A DNA stretch of 40,331 nt from Cyanobacteria bacterium GSL.Bin1 (GTDB lineage Bacteria > Cyanobacteriota > Cyanobacteriia > Cyanobacteriales > Rubidibacteraceae): NCBI GenBank assembly GCA_009909085.1, contig JAAANX010000035.1:1-40331 (forward strand). Reading direction: 5' to 3'. The notes below the pieces were generated by a model. That model did not search any database. It had not been told where the DNA came from and saw only the letters and a list, made by a program, of their open reading frames with translations. The position numbers and the translations under genes were made by a program. Positions 24,651 through 33,031 of the stretch are shown here, in pieces (position 1 is the stretch's first letter; each line of letters opens with the position of its first letter).

Positions 24651-25640
24651 TTAAGAGTAATCAGTCATGACGCGATCGCGCCCGGATGCTTTTGCTTGGT
24701 ATAAAGCAGAATCCGCTTTGGTTAATAAGTCACTGCTTTTGTAATAACGATTGGGAATGAGAGTCGCCACGCCCATACTCAAGGTGAGATACTTGCCATT
24801 CGGATTAGCAGCATGAGGAATTGCCGTTTTTCGCACCTGATTACAAATTTTGTTCGCGAGACAAGTCGCCTGTTCTTGGTTAATTCCTCCCAAAATCAAG
24901 GCAAATTCTTCCCCCCCATACCGCGCAACCAAATCGCTGGCTCGCTGACAATTTTTGCTGAGAATTGCCGCAATTTTTTGTAAGCAACTGTCCCCAGCTT
25001 GGTGTCCATAATAATCGTTATATGGTTTGAAATAATCAATATCGCATAAAACCAGACTAATCGGAGATGAGTCACGGCACGAACGGTTCCATTCTTCCTG
25101 GAAGCGCTCGTTAAATGTCCGGCGATTGGCAACTTGTGTTAATGTATCTACTCTCGCTAAATATTCTAGTTTCCGATTCGCTTTTTCCAATTCCAGACTT
25201 AATTGATGGGCTTCCTGATAGCGACGTTCCAACTCTTGTAAGGCCCACTGGGTTTTTAAAAGCCGGTAAATCCGCTTTCGTAACACAGCCCAATTAATCG
25301 GTTTCGTAATATATTCAGTGGCACCGGCTTCAAACGCCAAATCTACTGATTCTTCATCATCCAAAACTGTAACCATTAAAATTGGCGGACAATTTTCTCC
25401 CAATCGCTTGTGAAATTCGGCGCAACAGGTAAATCCATCCATGCCTGGCATGATCGCATCCAATAAAAGTAAATGAGGAATGGTTTGATCGCAAATTGCT
25501 AATGCTTCCTCGCCATTACTCGCTTCTTGTACGATATATCCTTCTTGAATCAAAGCATATTTAGAAATGAGACGCAGAGTTTTCTCATCTTCAACAACCA
25601 GAATCACAGGAGGATGCACTTGAAAGTCTGGTTCCAGCAT
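24651..25640 (-). CDS. Response regulator with diguanylate cyclase (GGDEF) output
   Basis: A 329-residue protein. The receiver domain spans about 11-130 with acidic pocket VVEDEK, phospho-acceptor Asp61 in LLLLDAIMPGMDGF and switch Lys113 in ITKPIN. A helical linker leads to a GGDEF domain: DTLTQVANRRTFNERF, LVLCDIDYFKPYNDYYG, and GGEEF at 242-246, an active-type signature. An inhibitory RxxD site (RASD, 233-236) precedes it by five residues. It should make cyclic-di-GMP upon phosphorylation. No histidine kinase is adjacent, so the partner is unknown. Confidence 0.95.
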   Translation of the reverse strand: MLEPDFQVHPPVILVVEDEKTLRLISKYALIQEGYIVQEASNGEEALAICDQTIPHLLLLDAIMPGMDGFTCCAEFHKRLGENCPPILMVTVLDDEESVDLAFEAGATEYITKPINWAVLRKRIYRLLKTQWALQELERRYQEAHQLSLELEKANRKLEYLARVDTLTQVANRRTFNERFQEEWNRSCRDSSPISLVLCDIDYFKPYNDYYGHQAGDSCLQKIAAILSKNCQRASDLVARYGGEEFALILGGINQEQATCLANKICNQVRKTAIPHAANPNGKYLTLSMGVATLIPNRYYKSSDLLTKADSALYQAKASGRDRVMTDYS

Positions 25641-25729
25641 AAGAGAATGGTAAAAGACACGCGTTAAGTCTGCTCTAGTTTAACCTAAGAGGGTTGCTGA
25701 ATTATTCAACAAATATGGCAAGGATTCTC

Positions 25730-25804
25730 CGACTACATAGCGTAGCGATTAGTCGCGAGACGGCGTTCATAAACGTCGGAACTAAATTCCGACGACGGCG
25801 CCTC
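25730..25804. repeat. Palindromic repeat beside the TnpB relic
   Basis: CGACTA (25730-25735) pairs with TAGTCG (25750-25755), followed by CGTCGGAA-N5-TTCCGACG (25774-25794). The segment GCGTTCATAAACGTCGGAAC is a diverged form of GGGTTCACAAGCGCCGGAAC seen at 14450 and 34880. Confidence 0.65.
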
Positions 25805-25833
25805 AGGAATTGCCATAGTTTCACAAGGTAGAT

Positions 25834-26154
25834 GCTGATTACACTTCCCAAAGTTGCCCTTGTTGTGGACATACTTCGAGAAGAAATCGACCTAACAAAG
25901 GGTTAACTTTCCACTGTGAGAATTGTGGGTTTGATCTTCATTCAGACTTGGTGGGTGCTAGGAACATAGCAATGAGAACGTTACTTGTTCGGCAAGACTG
26001 GGCAAGTACGGGTAGTTTGTCAGCCTGCCCAGATGACTCTTTGGAGTTATCGGATGTTTCGTCGGAGGAAGCCAAAGCCATGCGCCTTTCGAGGTTCATG
26101 GAATTGAGGTGGACGGCAGAAACAAGCCCCAATCACATCTCGTTTAGCGATTGA
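25834..26154 (+). pseudogene. TnpB C-terminal relic (IS200/IS605 group)
   Basis: It reads ADYTSQSCPCCGHTSRRNRP, NKGLTFHCENCGFDLHSDLV and GARNIAMRTLLVR. The four-cysteine zinc ribbon (CPCCGH...CENCG) followed by D-L-x-x-A-R-N-I is the TnpB end, with the last RuvC Asp. The upstream part is missing, with a stop just before and the palindromic repeat beside it. The tail after residue 45 is typical of cyanobacterial TnpB. Not functional. Confidence 0.88.
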
Positions 26155-26273
26155 TTGTGGGTAGTTGACGAGGAATTTTCCCTATTCCTTGTAAGATGAG
26201 AGGTAACTGAGGAAGATGCAACTGACTCTTTTGATTTTTTATTGTTAATTACAATCACTTAAGGATAAAAGCT

Positions 26274-26762
26274 ATGACCACCGACAATCAAGCCGGAAGA
26301 GAAGAATTACTAACCTTAGAAGAAACGAATGCTTTGCTAGAGGAAGAAACCAGCGCCACCCATGTGGAAGTAATTGAAACCGTTATTAGCAGTCTGGATC
26401 AAAATGATACAGCAATGGTCAGCCATCGTGACGGCGGTCATCTTTGGAAGTTTCAGTACGGTAGTGTAGAAGTGTTTGTACAACTGACTGGTGACAGTGA
26501 TGAAGATACGCTTGCGGTCTGGTCATCAGTCCTCAAACTTCCGGTCAAAGATGAGCCTAGGTTAATGCGCAAACTATTAGAAATGAATTGGTCAGAAACC
26601 TATGAAACTGCTTTTGCCCTTTATAATCAAGAGGTGGTCGTTTTAACCCATCGTACCGTCGCTGATTTATCCCCTGTGGAAATTTCTCGCGCTATTACCT
26701 TGGTTGCTTCAATCGCGGATGACAACGACGAAGCCCTACAAGCAGAATTTGGAGACCAGTAA
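26274..26762 (+). CDS. YbjN-domain protein
   Basis: A 162-residue acidic protein. After a Glu-rich N-terminus (LTLEETNALLEEE) comes the YbjN/CesT-like fold: WKFQYGSVEVFVQLTGDSDE, TLAVWSSVLKLPVKDEPRLM, RKLLEMNWSETYETAFALYN and VVVLTHRTVADLSPVEISRA. YbjN proteins are small soluble regulators or chaperone-like proteins, common in cyanobacteria. The start ATG follows AAGGATAAAAGCT. Its 3' end overlaps the start of the lipoate-ligase-like gene, suggesting coupled translation. Confidence 0.85.
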   Translation: MTTDNQAGREELLTLEETNALLEEETSATHVEVIETVISSLDQNDTAMVSHRDGGHLWKFQYGSVEVFVQLTGDSDEDTLAVWSSVLKLPVKDEPRLMRKLLEMNWSETYETAFALYNQEVVVLTHRTVADLSPVEISRAITLVASIADDNDEALQAEFGDQ

Positions 26763-27489
26763 CGTTTGGCGATTTCTCCCACTGATCCCAGCATCAGGGG
26801 AGATCCAAATGGCCATTGATGCCTGGTTGTTGCAACAATGCCAAAATCAGCAGCATCCGCCAACTCTACGCTTCTACACTTGGTGTCCCGCAGCGATTTC
26901 CCTAGGCTATCATCAAAAACGCTTTCCAGATCGGTGGCAACAACTAGCAGCACAAGGAACCTTAGATATAGTGCGTCGCCCCACTGGCGGGAGAGCTGTT
27001 TTACATCAGGGAGACTTAACCTATGCCGTTGTTCTCTCCGGGATATCTGGAAAGCGTCTTGCAGTGTATGAAGCCATTTGTCAATTTTTAATTACGGGTT
27101 GGCAACAGTTAGGGATATCCTTATGTTATGGCAACCAAGGACGGGGCTATCGAGATGTGGCAAACTGCTTTCAAACCGCTACTGGTGCCGATCTAGTGAC
27201 CAGTACGGGCGAAAAACTCATTGGTAGTGCCCAACTGAGGCGTGGAGAAACTGTGTTACAACATGGTTCGATGCAATTGTCTCCCGATCCCAATCTATTC
27301 CAGCAAGTCTTTCAGCAAACTCCCCCTTGTCTGAGCTTAAATGTAACCCAGGGAGAAATTATTACTCAGCTTAAAGCGGCTGCCCAAGTGTGTTTTCAGA
27401 TGAAATTAGTTACTCAACCGCTCAGCCAATCAGAGTGGAAAGCCATCGAGACCTTCATTGCGAATTACCAACTCAGATCATCTCGATAA
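26719..27489 (+). CDS. Lipoate-protein ligase / octanoyltransferase-like (BPL_LplA_LipB fold)
   Basis: About 256 residues from ATG 26719; TTG 26704 is possible. It has MAIDAWLLQQCQNQQHPPTL, FYTWCPAAISLGYHQ, DIVRRPTGGRAVLHQGDLTYA, the RR-P-TGGRAVLH motif of LplA/LipM-type ligases, and GEKLIGSAQLRRGETVLQHGS with the conserved Lys. It should transfer or ligate lipoyl or octanoyl groups to carrier proteins. It overlaps the YbjN gene by 44 bases. The catalytic Cys used by LipM-type transferases is not clearly placed, so ligase versus transferase remains open. Confidence 0.85.
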   Translation: MTTTKPYKQNLETSNVWRFLPLIPASGEIQMAIDAWLLQQCQNQQHPPTLRFYTWCPAAISLGYHQKRFPDRWQQLAAQGTLDIVRRPTGGRAVLHQGDLTYAVVLSGISGKRLAVYEAICQFLITGWQQLGISLCYGNQGRGYRDVANCFQTATGADLVTSTGEKLIGSAQLRRGETVLQHGSMQLSPDPNLFQQVFQQTPPCLSLNVTQGEIITQLKAAAQVCFQMKLVTQPLSQSEWKAIETFIANYQLRSSR

Positions 27490-27566
27490 TTTTGGTGAAT
27501 CATTGGCATATCTCCAGCCTTTTCCCCCATTCATCTGCGACTGACGTTTGCTCATTTGCTCTCCTA

Positions 27567-27839
27567 TCAGGGGGCTTCTTTTTGCGGAGTCGGTAACATA
27601 CAGCAATTCACCTCATCGAGACAAACTTTGCCCCACTGTAAAGCCCAACGCACTAAGGAAACTCGGTTTTCAGTGGAAGTTTTGGTCAAGATATTGCTAA
27701 TATGATTGTCAACTGTGCGTTTGCTAATTTCTAATTTTTGCGCAATTTCTTGATTCGTTAAACCGGCTGCAACTAACTCAATAATTTCCATTTCTCGCCC
27801 TGAGATGGCAATGGGAGTATTTAAGTTGGTATCCGTCAT
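27567..27839 (-). CDS. pedR: PedR-like small LuxR-type regulator
   Basis: A 90-residue protein from ATG 27839, preceded by GGAGAG; an upstream Met at 27869 is less likely. It is almost only a LuxR helix-turn-helix: ISGREMEIIELVAAGLTNQE, IAQKLEISKRTVDNHISNIL. The tail WGKVCLDEVNCC has cysteines 73, 79 and 80. PedR of Synechocystis is a redox-responsive regulator tied to photosynthetic electron flow through thioredoxin and a conserved cysteine; the size and cysteine tail match that picture. Assignment is from memory of the family. It is convergent with the lipoate-ligase-like gene. Confidence 0.8.
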   Translation of the reverse strand: MTDTNLNTPIAISGREMEIIELVAAGLTNQEIAQKLEISKRTVDNHISNILTKTSTENRVSLVRWALQWGKVCLDEVNCCMLPTPQKEAP

Positions 27840-27960
27840 AGATTTTCTCTCCGTTCGGGTAACTAACAAATTGGCTGCTCAGTAGAGTAACGTCCCCAAG
27901 CAAAATTACTCATCTTCTTAATCTTATTGTAACGACCGCTGCTCCCCGGTTTACAATTTT

Positions 27961-29379
27961 TCATGTTTTTTTAGGTTGCCAAGTGCCATGAAAACTATGA
28001 GGGATCACTTTTGGCAGTTGAAGACGACACAGGGGAGCAGCGGATAATTGATCCCGTTGGTAAATCCAAACTTCACTTTGATGTTGGTTGGCATCGTAAA
28101 TAATTGTTAATAGCCAGCCGGAATGAGAGGCTTCGGGATCAGCAACATAAATTGGTTCACTCGGATAGCGATTTTCTCCAGCATCAGCAATCGTTAATGT
28201 CGCAGTGGGATGATGATAACACGCGATCGCGCCGTACAATTCTTGTTGTGGATCAACCCCTTCCCGATGCACTGATAGATAGGTATCTTTCTGGGATTGT
28301 CCCACCGCTGGTGGTGCAACCACTGGGAACTCACAGTCTCGTTCGAGTAAAGGCAGGTTAGTCAGGACTTTTCCGGTCTTCGGGTTCAGCCGCAACTGCC
28401 ACAAGTTGCCTTCGGCATGGACTTTTGGCTTTCCAGTCGGAATTGATTTGAGATATTCGTTAGTTTGAAAATCGCGATAGCGGACAAATTCAGCAACCAC
28501 TGTCCCGTCGGGTTCTTCATAGCCATTCGCAAAATGCCATTGGTACCAAGCATCTGTCTGACGACGAGTGACCACAGAAAGGGTAGCGCGATCGAGCACA
28601 ATAATTTCCGTTCCTAATTCAGGTTTCCACTGCATGGCGTCACTAAAACTTTTCAAGCCTAATAAGACTGGCAGTAATCCCACTCGCACCGGAGACACCA
28701 GAAAAACCAGATACCGTCCCGCTAAAACAAAATCATGAATCAAAGGTAACCCTTCTAGCTTCACCATCGCGGTTTGAACCACCTTGCCTTGCGGTGTACT
28801 TTGATAAACCTGTAAGGTGCTATCTTTCCCTGGAAAAACCCCGAAATTATAAATTTCTCCGGTTTGGGAATCAATTTTGGGATGAGCAGAAAAGGGCGAT
28901 CCAGAAGACAAACTTCCTAAAGTATCAGGACCAAATGTTGCTAAATCGGTTGGATCAAGAGCGTGAGGGAGTCCACCTTCCCAGAGCGCTAAAACTTTAT
29001 CCTCCAGGGCTAAAACAGAAGTATTGGCACTATTTTTCACCTCTCTACCCCAATTCTTCCAAAACGGACCCGGCACCGTCATCCCATAATTAGGATACAA
29101 ATATTGATTGGCTGCAGATTCGGCTTGGTAACCAGCGGTTTGCACATAGCGATAAACCGCTTTTGCTCCTTCCGGTGTAAAGTGAACGGCTAGAATCGCG
29201 CCATCCCCATCAAACCAGTGTCCGACTTTTTGTCCGCCGCGTTCTAAACAAGCCGGACCATTGCGATAAAGGGTTCCTTTCAAACCAGAGGGTAGGTTGC
29301 CAGAAAGAACAGTTAGGGGCGTGAGAGGAAATTCCTCAGCAGGTTTTTGGAGCGCCTGAAACCAAGGATTTTGTGGCAT
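27961..29379 (-). CDS. Carotenoid oxygenase (apocarotenoid 15,15'-oxygenase type)
   Basis: A 472-residue RPE65/CCD-family protein. All four iron-binding histidines are in place: His166 (FSAHPK), His215 (LIHDF), His282 (YQWHFANGYEE) and His464 (HSFHGTW). LKGTLYRNGPACLERGG and WFDGDGAILAVHF near the start are family hallmarks. It cleaves carotenoids or apocarotenoids with O2, giving retinal-type products. The length equals that of cyanobacterial ACO. It could feed a retinal protein, but no rhodopsin gene is in the window. Confidence 0.93.
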   Translation of the reverse strand: MPQNPWFQALQKPAEEFPLTPLTVLSGNLPSGLKGTLYRNGPACLERGGQKVGHWFDGDGAILAVHFTPEGAKAVYRYVQTAGYQAESAANQYLYPNYGMTVPGPFWKNWGREVKNSANTSVLALEDKVLALWEGGLPHALDPTDLATFGPDTLGSLSSGSPFSAHPKIDSQTGEIYNFGVFPGKDSTLQVYQSTPQGKVVQTAMVKLEGLPLIHDFVLAGRYLVFLVSPVRVGLLPVLLGLKSFSDAMQWKPELGTEIIVLDRATLSVVTRRQTDAWYQWHFANGYEEPDGTVVAEFVRYRDFQTNEYLKSIPTGKPKVHAEGNLWQLRLNPKTGKVLTNLPLLERDCEFPVVAPPAVGQSQKDTYLSVHREGVDPQQELYGAIACYHHPTATLTIADAGENRYPSEPIYVADPEASHSGWLLTIIYDANQHQSEVWIYQRDQLSAAPLCRLQLPKVIPHSFHGTWQPKKT

Positions 29380-29511
29380 AAATGAAGCTTGAGTGCAAAT
29401 GAGGCGATTTGGGAATTGTCAACAAATAATGAACAAGGAGCAATCAGTAATGTTAGAATCAGTCAGTCTAACTGATATATGGTATTTCTATTTGCTCTTT
29501 TCAATATGGTA

Positions 29512-30096
29512 ATGGTATTTTCTAAATTTCGCTTAGCTAGTATTAGTACTTTTTTATGGCTACCCTTGTTGTTTGTTCAACAACCGTTATTGGCTCAAAC
29601 TTCACCAGAGACGGATGTGGAAATTCCTGAAGCTGGTAGTGAAGAAACGCCTGAAGCGGGCAGTGAAGACACACCGGAAACGCTACGCCCTGATACTCTC
29701 CTCAGTTTAGAGGGAGGAGAAAAGCTAATGAGTGAAGCCAGTGCAGCGATTGAAGAAGAAAATTATGATTTGGCAAAGGAAAAACTGCAATCGGCACGAA
29801 GAATCTTTAATCAGTTATCTAACTTTTATCAACAACTGGCGGGAAGTTTTCAAGGGATTAGTAATCAGGTTTCGCAAGAACAACGCCAACAAGCGGTACA
29901 AGCAGCACAAATGCGCGATCGCGCTACCTATCAATTGGCGTTAGTCCATCGCGCCCAAAAAGAAACCGCCTTAGCGGTTCCCCTCTTAATCCAAGTGATT
30001 CGCTCTCAAAATCCGACCTCGGAATTAGGAAGAAAATCTTATCAACAACTCCGCGAGTTAGGGTTTGTCAACTCTCCTTTTCCTGGCAGTAATTAA
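29512..30096 (+). CDS. Exported hypothetical protein with helical repeat-like domain
   Basis: About 194 residues from ATG 29512 (ATG 29479 would add 11). A signal peptide ends LPLLFVQQPLLAQ. An acidic spacer holds two copies of an 8-residue unit (EAGSEETP, EAGSEDTP; 24-bp repeats at 29629-29676). The rest is helical: GEKLMSEASAAIEEENYDLA, KEKLQSARRIFNQLSNFYQQ, resembling a TPR pair. I do not recognise a named family; cyanobacteria have many such exported helical proteins. It is followed closely by the SRPBCC gene on the same strand. Confidence 0.75.
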   Translation: MVFSKFRLASISTFLWLPLLFVQQPLLAQTSPETDVEIPEAGSEETPEAGSEDTPETLRPDTLLSLEGGEKLMSEASAAIEEENYDLAKEKLQSARRIFNQLSNFYQQLAGSFQGISNQVSQEQRQQAVQAAQMRDRATYQLALVHRAQKETALAVPLLIQVIRSQNPTSELGRKSYQQLRELGFVNSPFPGSN

Positions 30097-30142
30097 GCGG
30101 GATGTTACAACTAAAGAAAGAACTGATAACCAATTACTCCCT

Positions 30143-30529
30143 ATGTTTGGCACTTTTCAACAGAGTCATTTGCGCATTGAAGTCAATGCTTCAGCGCAGT
30201 CGATTAGAGAAAGTTTATGTTATCCGGAAAAATTAAGACAATGGTTGTTTCCACAGCAACTCTCTCCTGGTTTACCCCATGAACTCCAAGCCGGCTTAAC
30301 CTTCACCAGTCGCACCGGACTACTGACAATTAAACATGAAATCGAAACCTTAACCGACTCTTATCTGCGTCTCCTGTTGAGCGAAGGCGTGGATGGTTAT
30401 CATGAATGGTGTTGGGATGAAGGCTGGGTCCAATCTCGTTTAGAAGGAATTTCGCTTCTCCCTCTGAACTTAGCCCAGACGGCAGCATTGCTCCGGTTGC
30501 GTCAGTTTGTCGAAAGGGTATCAGCGTAA
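30143..30529 (+). CDS. SRPBCC-like protein
   Basis: About 128 residues from ATG 30143; the frame is open to 30065 but overlaps the previous gene. The pattern HLRIEVNASAQSIRESLCYP, EKLRQWLFPQQLSPGLPHEL and the late helix TAALLRLRQFVERV fit a START/Bet v1-like fold that binds hydrophobic ligands. No catalytic role can be assigned. Co-transcription with the upstream exported-protein gene is likely. Confidence 0.65.
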   Translation: MFGTFQQSHLRIEVNASAQSIRESLCYPEKLRQWLFPQQLSPGLPHELQAGLTFTSRTGLLTIKHEIETLTDSYLRLLLSEGVDGYHEWCWDEGWVQSRLEGISLLPLNLAQTAALLRLRQFVERVSA

Positions 30530-30580
30530 ATCACAATTGGCGCGATCGCGCAGAGAAAATCCCTTTGTCAGATGACGCTC

Positions 30581-31279
30581 TTAAATCCCTCTGGATTGTA
30601 TGGTTGCTTCCGCTGCAAGCAATTGGTTTAACTGTTCCTGGACTGTAAAAAAGTCATCCCAAGGATAGTAGAATCGTTCTGCAGCATCCAAATAGCGCGC
30701 CAGGCGATCGCGCGCAAAACTAATATTGGCATTTAAGGCAATATTTAAGTCCGTAATCGAGTCACCAATAGAAATGGTTTTTCCGGCTGGATATTGTTTC
30801 ATCACGTCCACTTTCGCCACCAGTTCCGTTCCCCCTTCGTAGTCAGAAATGGCTTGTAGATAATCCTGACTCGTATCAATAGCAACCGCACTAATCGACG
30901 CCACCTGTTCCAATAGCGAGCGATTGCCGAGCTTTTGCTGAGTTAAAACCCGTTCTACCATATCTTTTAAGCCACCGGAAACCACATGAAAGGGAATCTC
31001 ATGGATGATGGCAAATTTTACTAACTCCACAAATCCCGGACGCAAGGGAATATCATCCACATAATCAATCATTTGCGAGTAGGATTGAGACGGAATCGAT
31101 TCGATAATCTGCCTCACCCCTTCCCGCAATGTCAATTTTTGAGCATAAATATCAGGCAAATATTGATCGCATAAATGGGGGGCGACTGCTTTTAACATTC
31201 CTGTGAAAGTATCCTCAGCCGTGATGGTTCCATCAAAATCACAGAAAATTGCATATTCGGGAAAATTATTCTTTCTCAT
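30581..31279 (-). CDS. mtnX: MtnX-like HAD-IB phosphatase
   Basis: 232 residues from ATG 31279. Motif I FCDFDGTIT holds the nucleophile Asp13 and general acid Asp15; motif II is VVSGG; motif III/IV includes SIGDSITDLNIAL. The composition matches 2-hydroxy-3-keto-5-methylthiopentenyl-1-phosphate phosphatase of the methionine salvage pathway. Related HAD-IB enzymes (SerB, phosphoethanolamine phosphatases) cannot be fully excluded. The ATG starts one base after the queC stop, so the two genes form a tight operon. Confidence 0.8.
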   Translation of the reverse strand: MRKNNFPEYAIFCDFDGTITAEDTFTGMLKAVAPHLCDQYLPDIYAQKLTLREGVRQIIESIPSQSYSQMIDYVDDIPLRPGFVELVKFAIIHEIPFHVVSGGLKDMVERVLTQQKLGNRSLLEQVASISAVAIDTSQDYLQAISDYEGGTELVAKVDVMKQYPAGKTISIGDSITDLNIALNANISFARDRLARYLDAAERFYYPWDDFFTVQEQLNQLLAAEATIQSRGI

Positions 31280-31280
31280 T

Positions 31281-31979
31281 TCACTCAGCACCCGTTCTTG
31301 CACGATAAGGGAGGGGATCGCTTAGTCCTAATTCTTGAAACGCTTTTAATCTTAACTGACAAGAATCGCAGACGCCACAGGATTCAGTTTCTCCTTGATA
31401 ACATGACCAAGTTTTTTCCCAAGGCACGTGGAGTTGATTGCCTAATTGAATAATCTCTGTTTTTTTGAGCTCAATGAGCGGGGTTTTAATAGTAATCGGA
31501 TTGCCTTCTCGCCCTTGTTTGGTTCCTAATTGAAAGACCTGCTGCATGGCATTAATGTAATCCGCACGACAATCAGGGTAGCCAGAATAGTCTAAAGCAT
31601 TCACTCCGAGATAGACAAATTGTGCGGCTAGGGCTTCGGCATAGGCTAAAGCAAAACTGAGAAAAATGGTATTCCGAGCCGGAACATAAGTAATGGGAAT
31701 CGTTTCAGCCATTTCTTGCGGAGCGCGATCGCGCGGAACCTCAATTGTTTGATCCGTTAATGCCGATCCCCCCCACAAGCCGAGATCAAAGCGGACCACT
31801 TGCTGTGCTTTCACACCTGCAGCCTGAGCAATATCTCGGGCGGCTTCTAATTCTCGTTGGTGGCGTTGTTGATAGTCAAAGGAAAGGGCATAACACTCGT
31901 AACCCTCAGCTTTCGCTTGATATAGGACGGTAGAAGAATCTAAACCACCCGAAAGTAAAACCACTGCTTTTTCGGTCAT
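31281..31979 (-). CDS. queC: 7-cyano-7-deazaguanine synthase
   Basis: A 232-residue protein with the PP-loop VLLSGGLDSSTVLYQAK near 7-23, YALSFDYQQRHQRELEAA, TYVPARNTIFLSFALAYAEA and, near the C-terminus, the zinc site CYQGETESCGVCDSCQLR. It makes preQ0 from CDG with ATP and ammonia, in queuosine synthesis. Length and motifs are normal. It is the first gene of a two-gene unit with mtnX. Confidence 0.97.
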   Translation of the reverse strand: MTEKAVVLLSGGLDSSTVLYQAKAEGYECYALSFDYQQRHQRELEAARDIAQAAGVKAQQVVRFDLGLWGGSALTDQTIEVPRDRAPQEMAETIPITYVPARNTIFLSFALAYAEALAAQFVYLGVNALDYSGYPDCRADYINAMQQVFQLGTKQGREGNPITIKTPLIELKKTEIIQLGNQLHVPWEKTWSCYQGETESCGVCDSCQLRLKAFQELGLSDPLPYRARTGAE

Positions 31980-32084
31980 CTCGTCTTCTCAAGTTTTAGC
32001 TTCAGATTGGGATTGGGGAAAACTAATTTCGTTTAATTTTAGCTAATCTCTCAAAACTGTAGCGCGCGATCGACCTCGAAATAA

Positions 32085-32090
32085 TATAAT
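32085..32090 (+). promoter_or_regulatory. Possible -10 box before the CsgG-like gene
   Basis: TATAAT lies 34 bases before ATG 32124. No good -35 hexamer is seen at the usual distance, so this is a tentative promoter. Confidence 0.4.
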
Positions 32091-32123
32091 GATTTCTGAG
32101 TGTTATTTGGAGCATTATCTTTT

Positions 32124-32915
32124 ATGATTAATTCGCATATTTTAAGATTTTTTTATCGCAAAACTACACTAACATTAATCACTATTGCAATGTCTTTAGG
32201 GGGGAGTCTGACCAATGTCTCTGCACAAGAAGCAAAACCCACTATTTCGGTTCCAGAATTTAAAAATGAAACACAGGGTAACTTGTGGTGGTGGAATCCG
32301 GGAACTTCTCGAGAGTTAGCGGATGCCTTAATGAACGAGTTGACATCCACCGGTCAGTTCAGGGTGGTTGAGCGACAAAAATTAGGTGAGGTCCTCTCAG
32401 AGCAGGAATTAGCTGAATTAGGGCTTGTTCGCGAAGGCACAGAAGCCCAAAGAGGAGAACTCACGGGAGCGCAATATATTGTGTTGGGTAAAGTCACCTC
32501 TTATGAAGAAGGAATCGCTAGCGAATCGACGGGTCGAAGGGGCGGTATTAGCATTGGTCCTGTGCGCTTAGGGGGCGGCAGTCGCAACAATGAACAACAA
32601 TCTTATGTTGCCATTGATTTGCGGGTTGTGGATGCGACAAGCGCTGAAGTCGTTTATGCCCGTACCATCGAGGGACGAGCAACCTCGGAATCCAGTGGTG
32701 CTTCTGGCAATGTCAGCATTGGAGGGGTTAACTTTGGTCAAGATAATAGCGAAACTAGCCGCGCACCAGTGGGGAAAGCGCTGCGAGCTGCCTTAATTGA
32801 AGCAACGGACTATCTCAGCTGTGTCATGGTCGTTCAAGGAGACTGTATTGCTGAATTTGAAGCCAAAGAAGAGCGTCGTCGGGAGAGTGCTGACGGAGTA
32901 TTAGATTTAGATTAA
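32124..32915 (+). CDS. CsgG/LpoB-like exported protein
   Basis: About 263 residues from ATG 32124 (a non-ATG start at 32100 is in frame). A signal peptide (LTLITIAMSLGGSLTNVSAQ) is followed by TISVPEFKNETQGNLWWWNP, SRELADALMNELTSTGQFRV, VERQKLGEVLSEQELAELGL and YIVLGKVTSYEEG, the CsgG-type core. YVAIDLRVVDATSAEVVYAR is also typical. There is no lipobox Cys at the signal end, so it may be periplasmic. Glycine-rich segments (SIGPVRLGGGSRNN) mark the loop region. Its role could be curli-like secretion or envelope assembly; no csg neighbours are present. Confidence 0.85.
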   Translation: MINSHILRFFYRKTTLTLITIAMSLGGSLTNVSAQEAKPTISVPEFKNETQGNLWWWNPGTSRELADALMNELTSTGQFRVVERQKLGEVLSEQELAELGLVREGTEAQRGELTGAQYIVLGKVTSYEEGIASESTGRRGGISIGPVRLGGGSRNNEQQSYVAIDLRVVDATSAEVVYARTIEGRATSESSGASGNVSIGGVNFGQDNSETSRAPVGKALRAALIEATDYLSCVMVVQGDCIAEFEAKEERRRESADGVLDLD

Positions 32916-32928
32916 CAATTCTACTCAT

Positions 32929-32977
32929 TTGAGCGAGGGTGGTTCTCCCTTAACAGCAAAAGAGCCACCCGACTCAA
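32929..32977. terminator. Hairpin between convergent genes, probable terminator
   Basis: TTGAG/CTCAA and GGGTGG/CCACCC form an interrupted stem (32929-32942 with 32965-32977) between the CsgG-like gene and the convergent aldolase gene. There is no long T-run on the + side. Confidence 0.5.
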
Positions 32978-33031
32978 GAATGGAAAACGATTGATTCAGA
33001 GGAAGAGTGACAAATAACCAATGACCAATGA

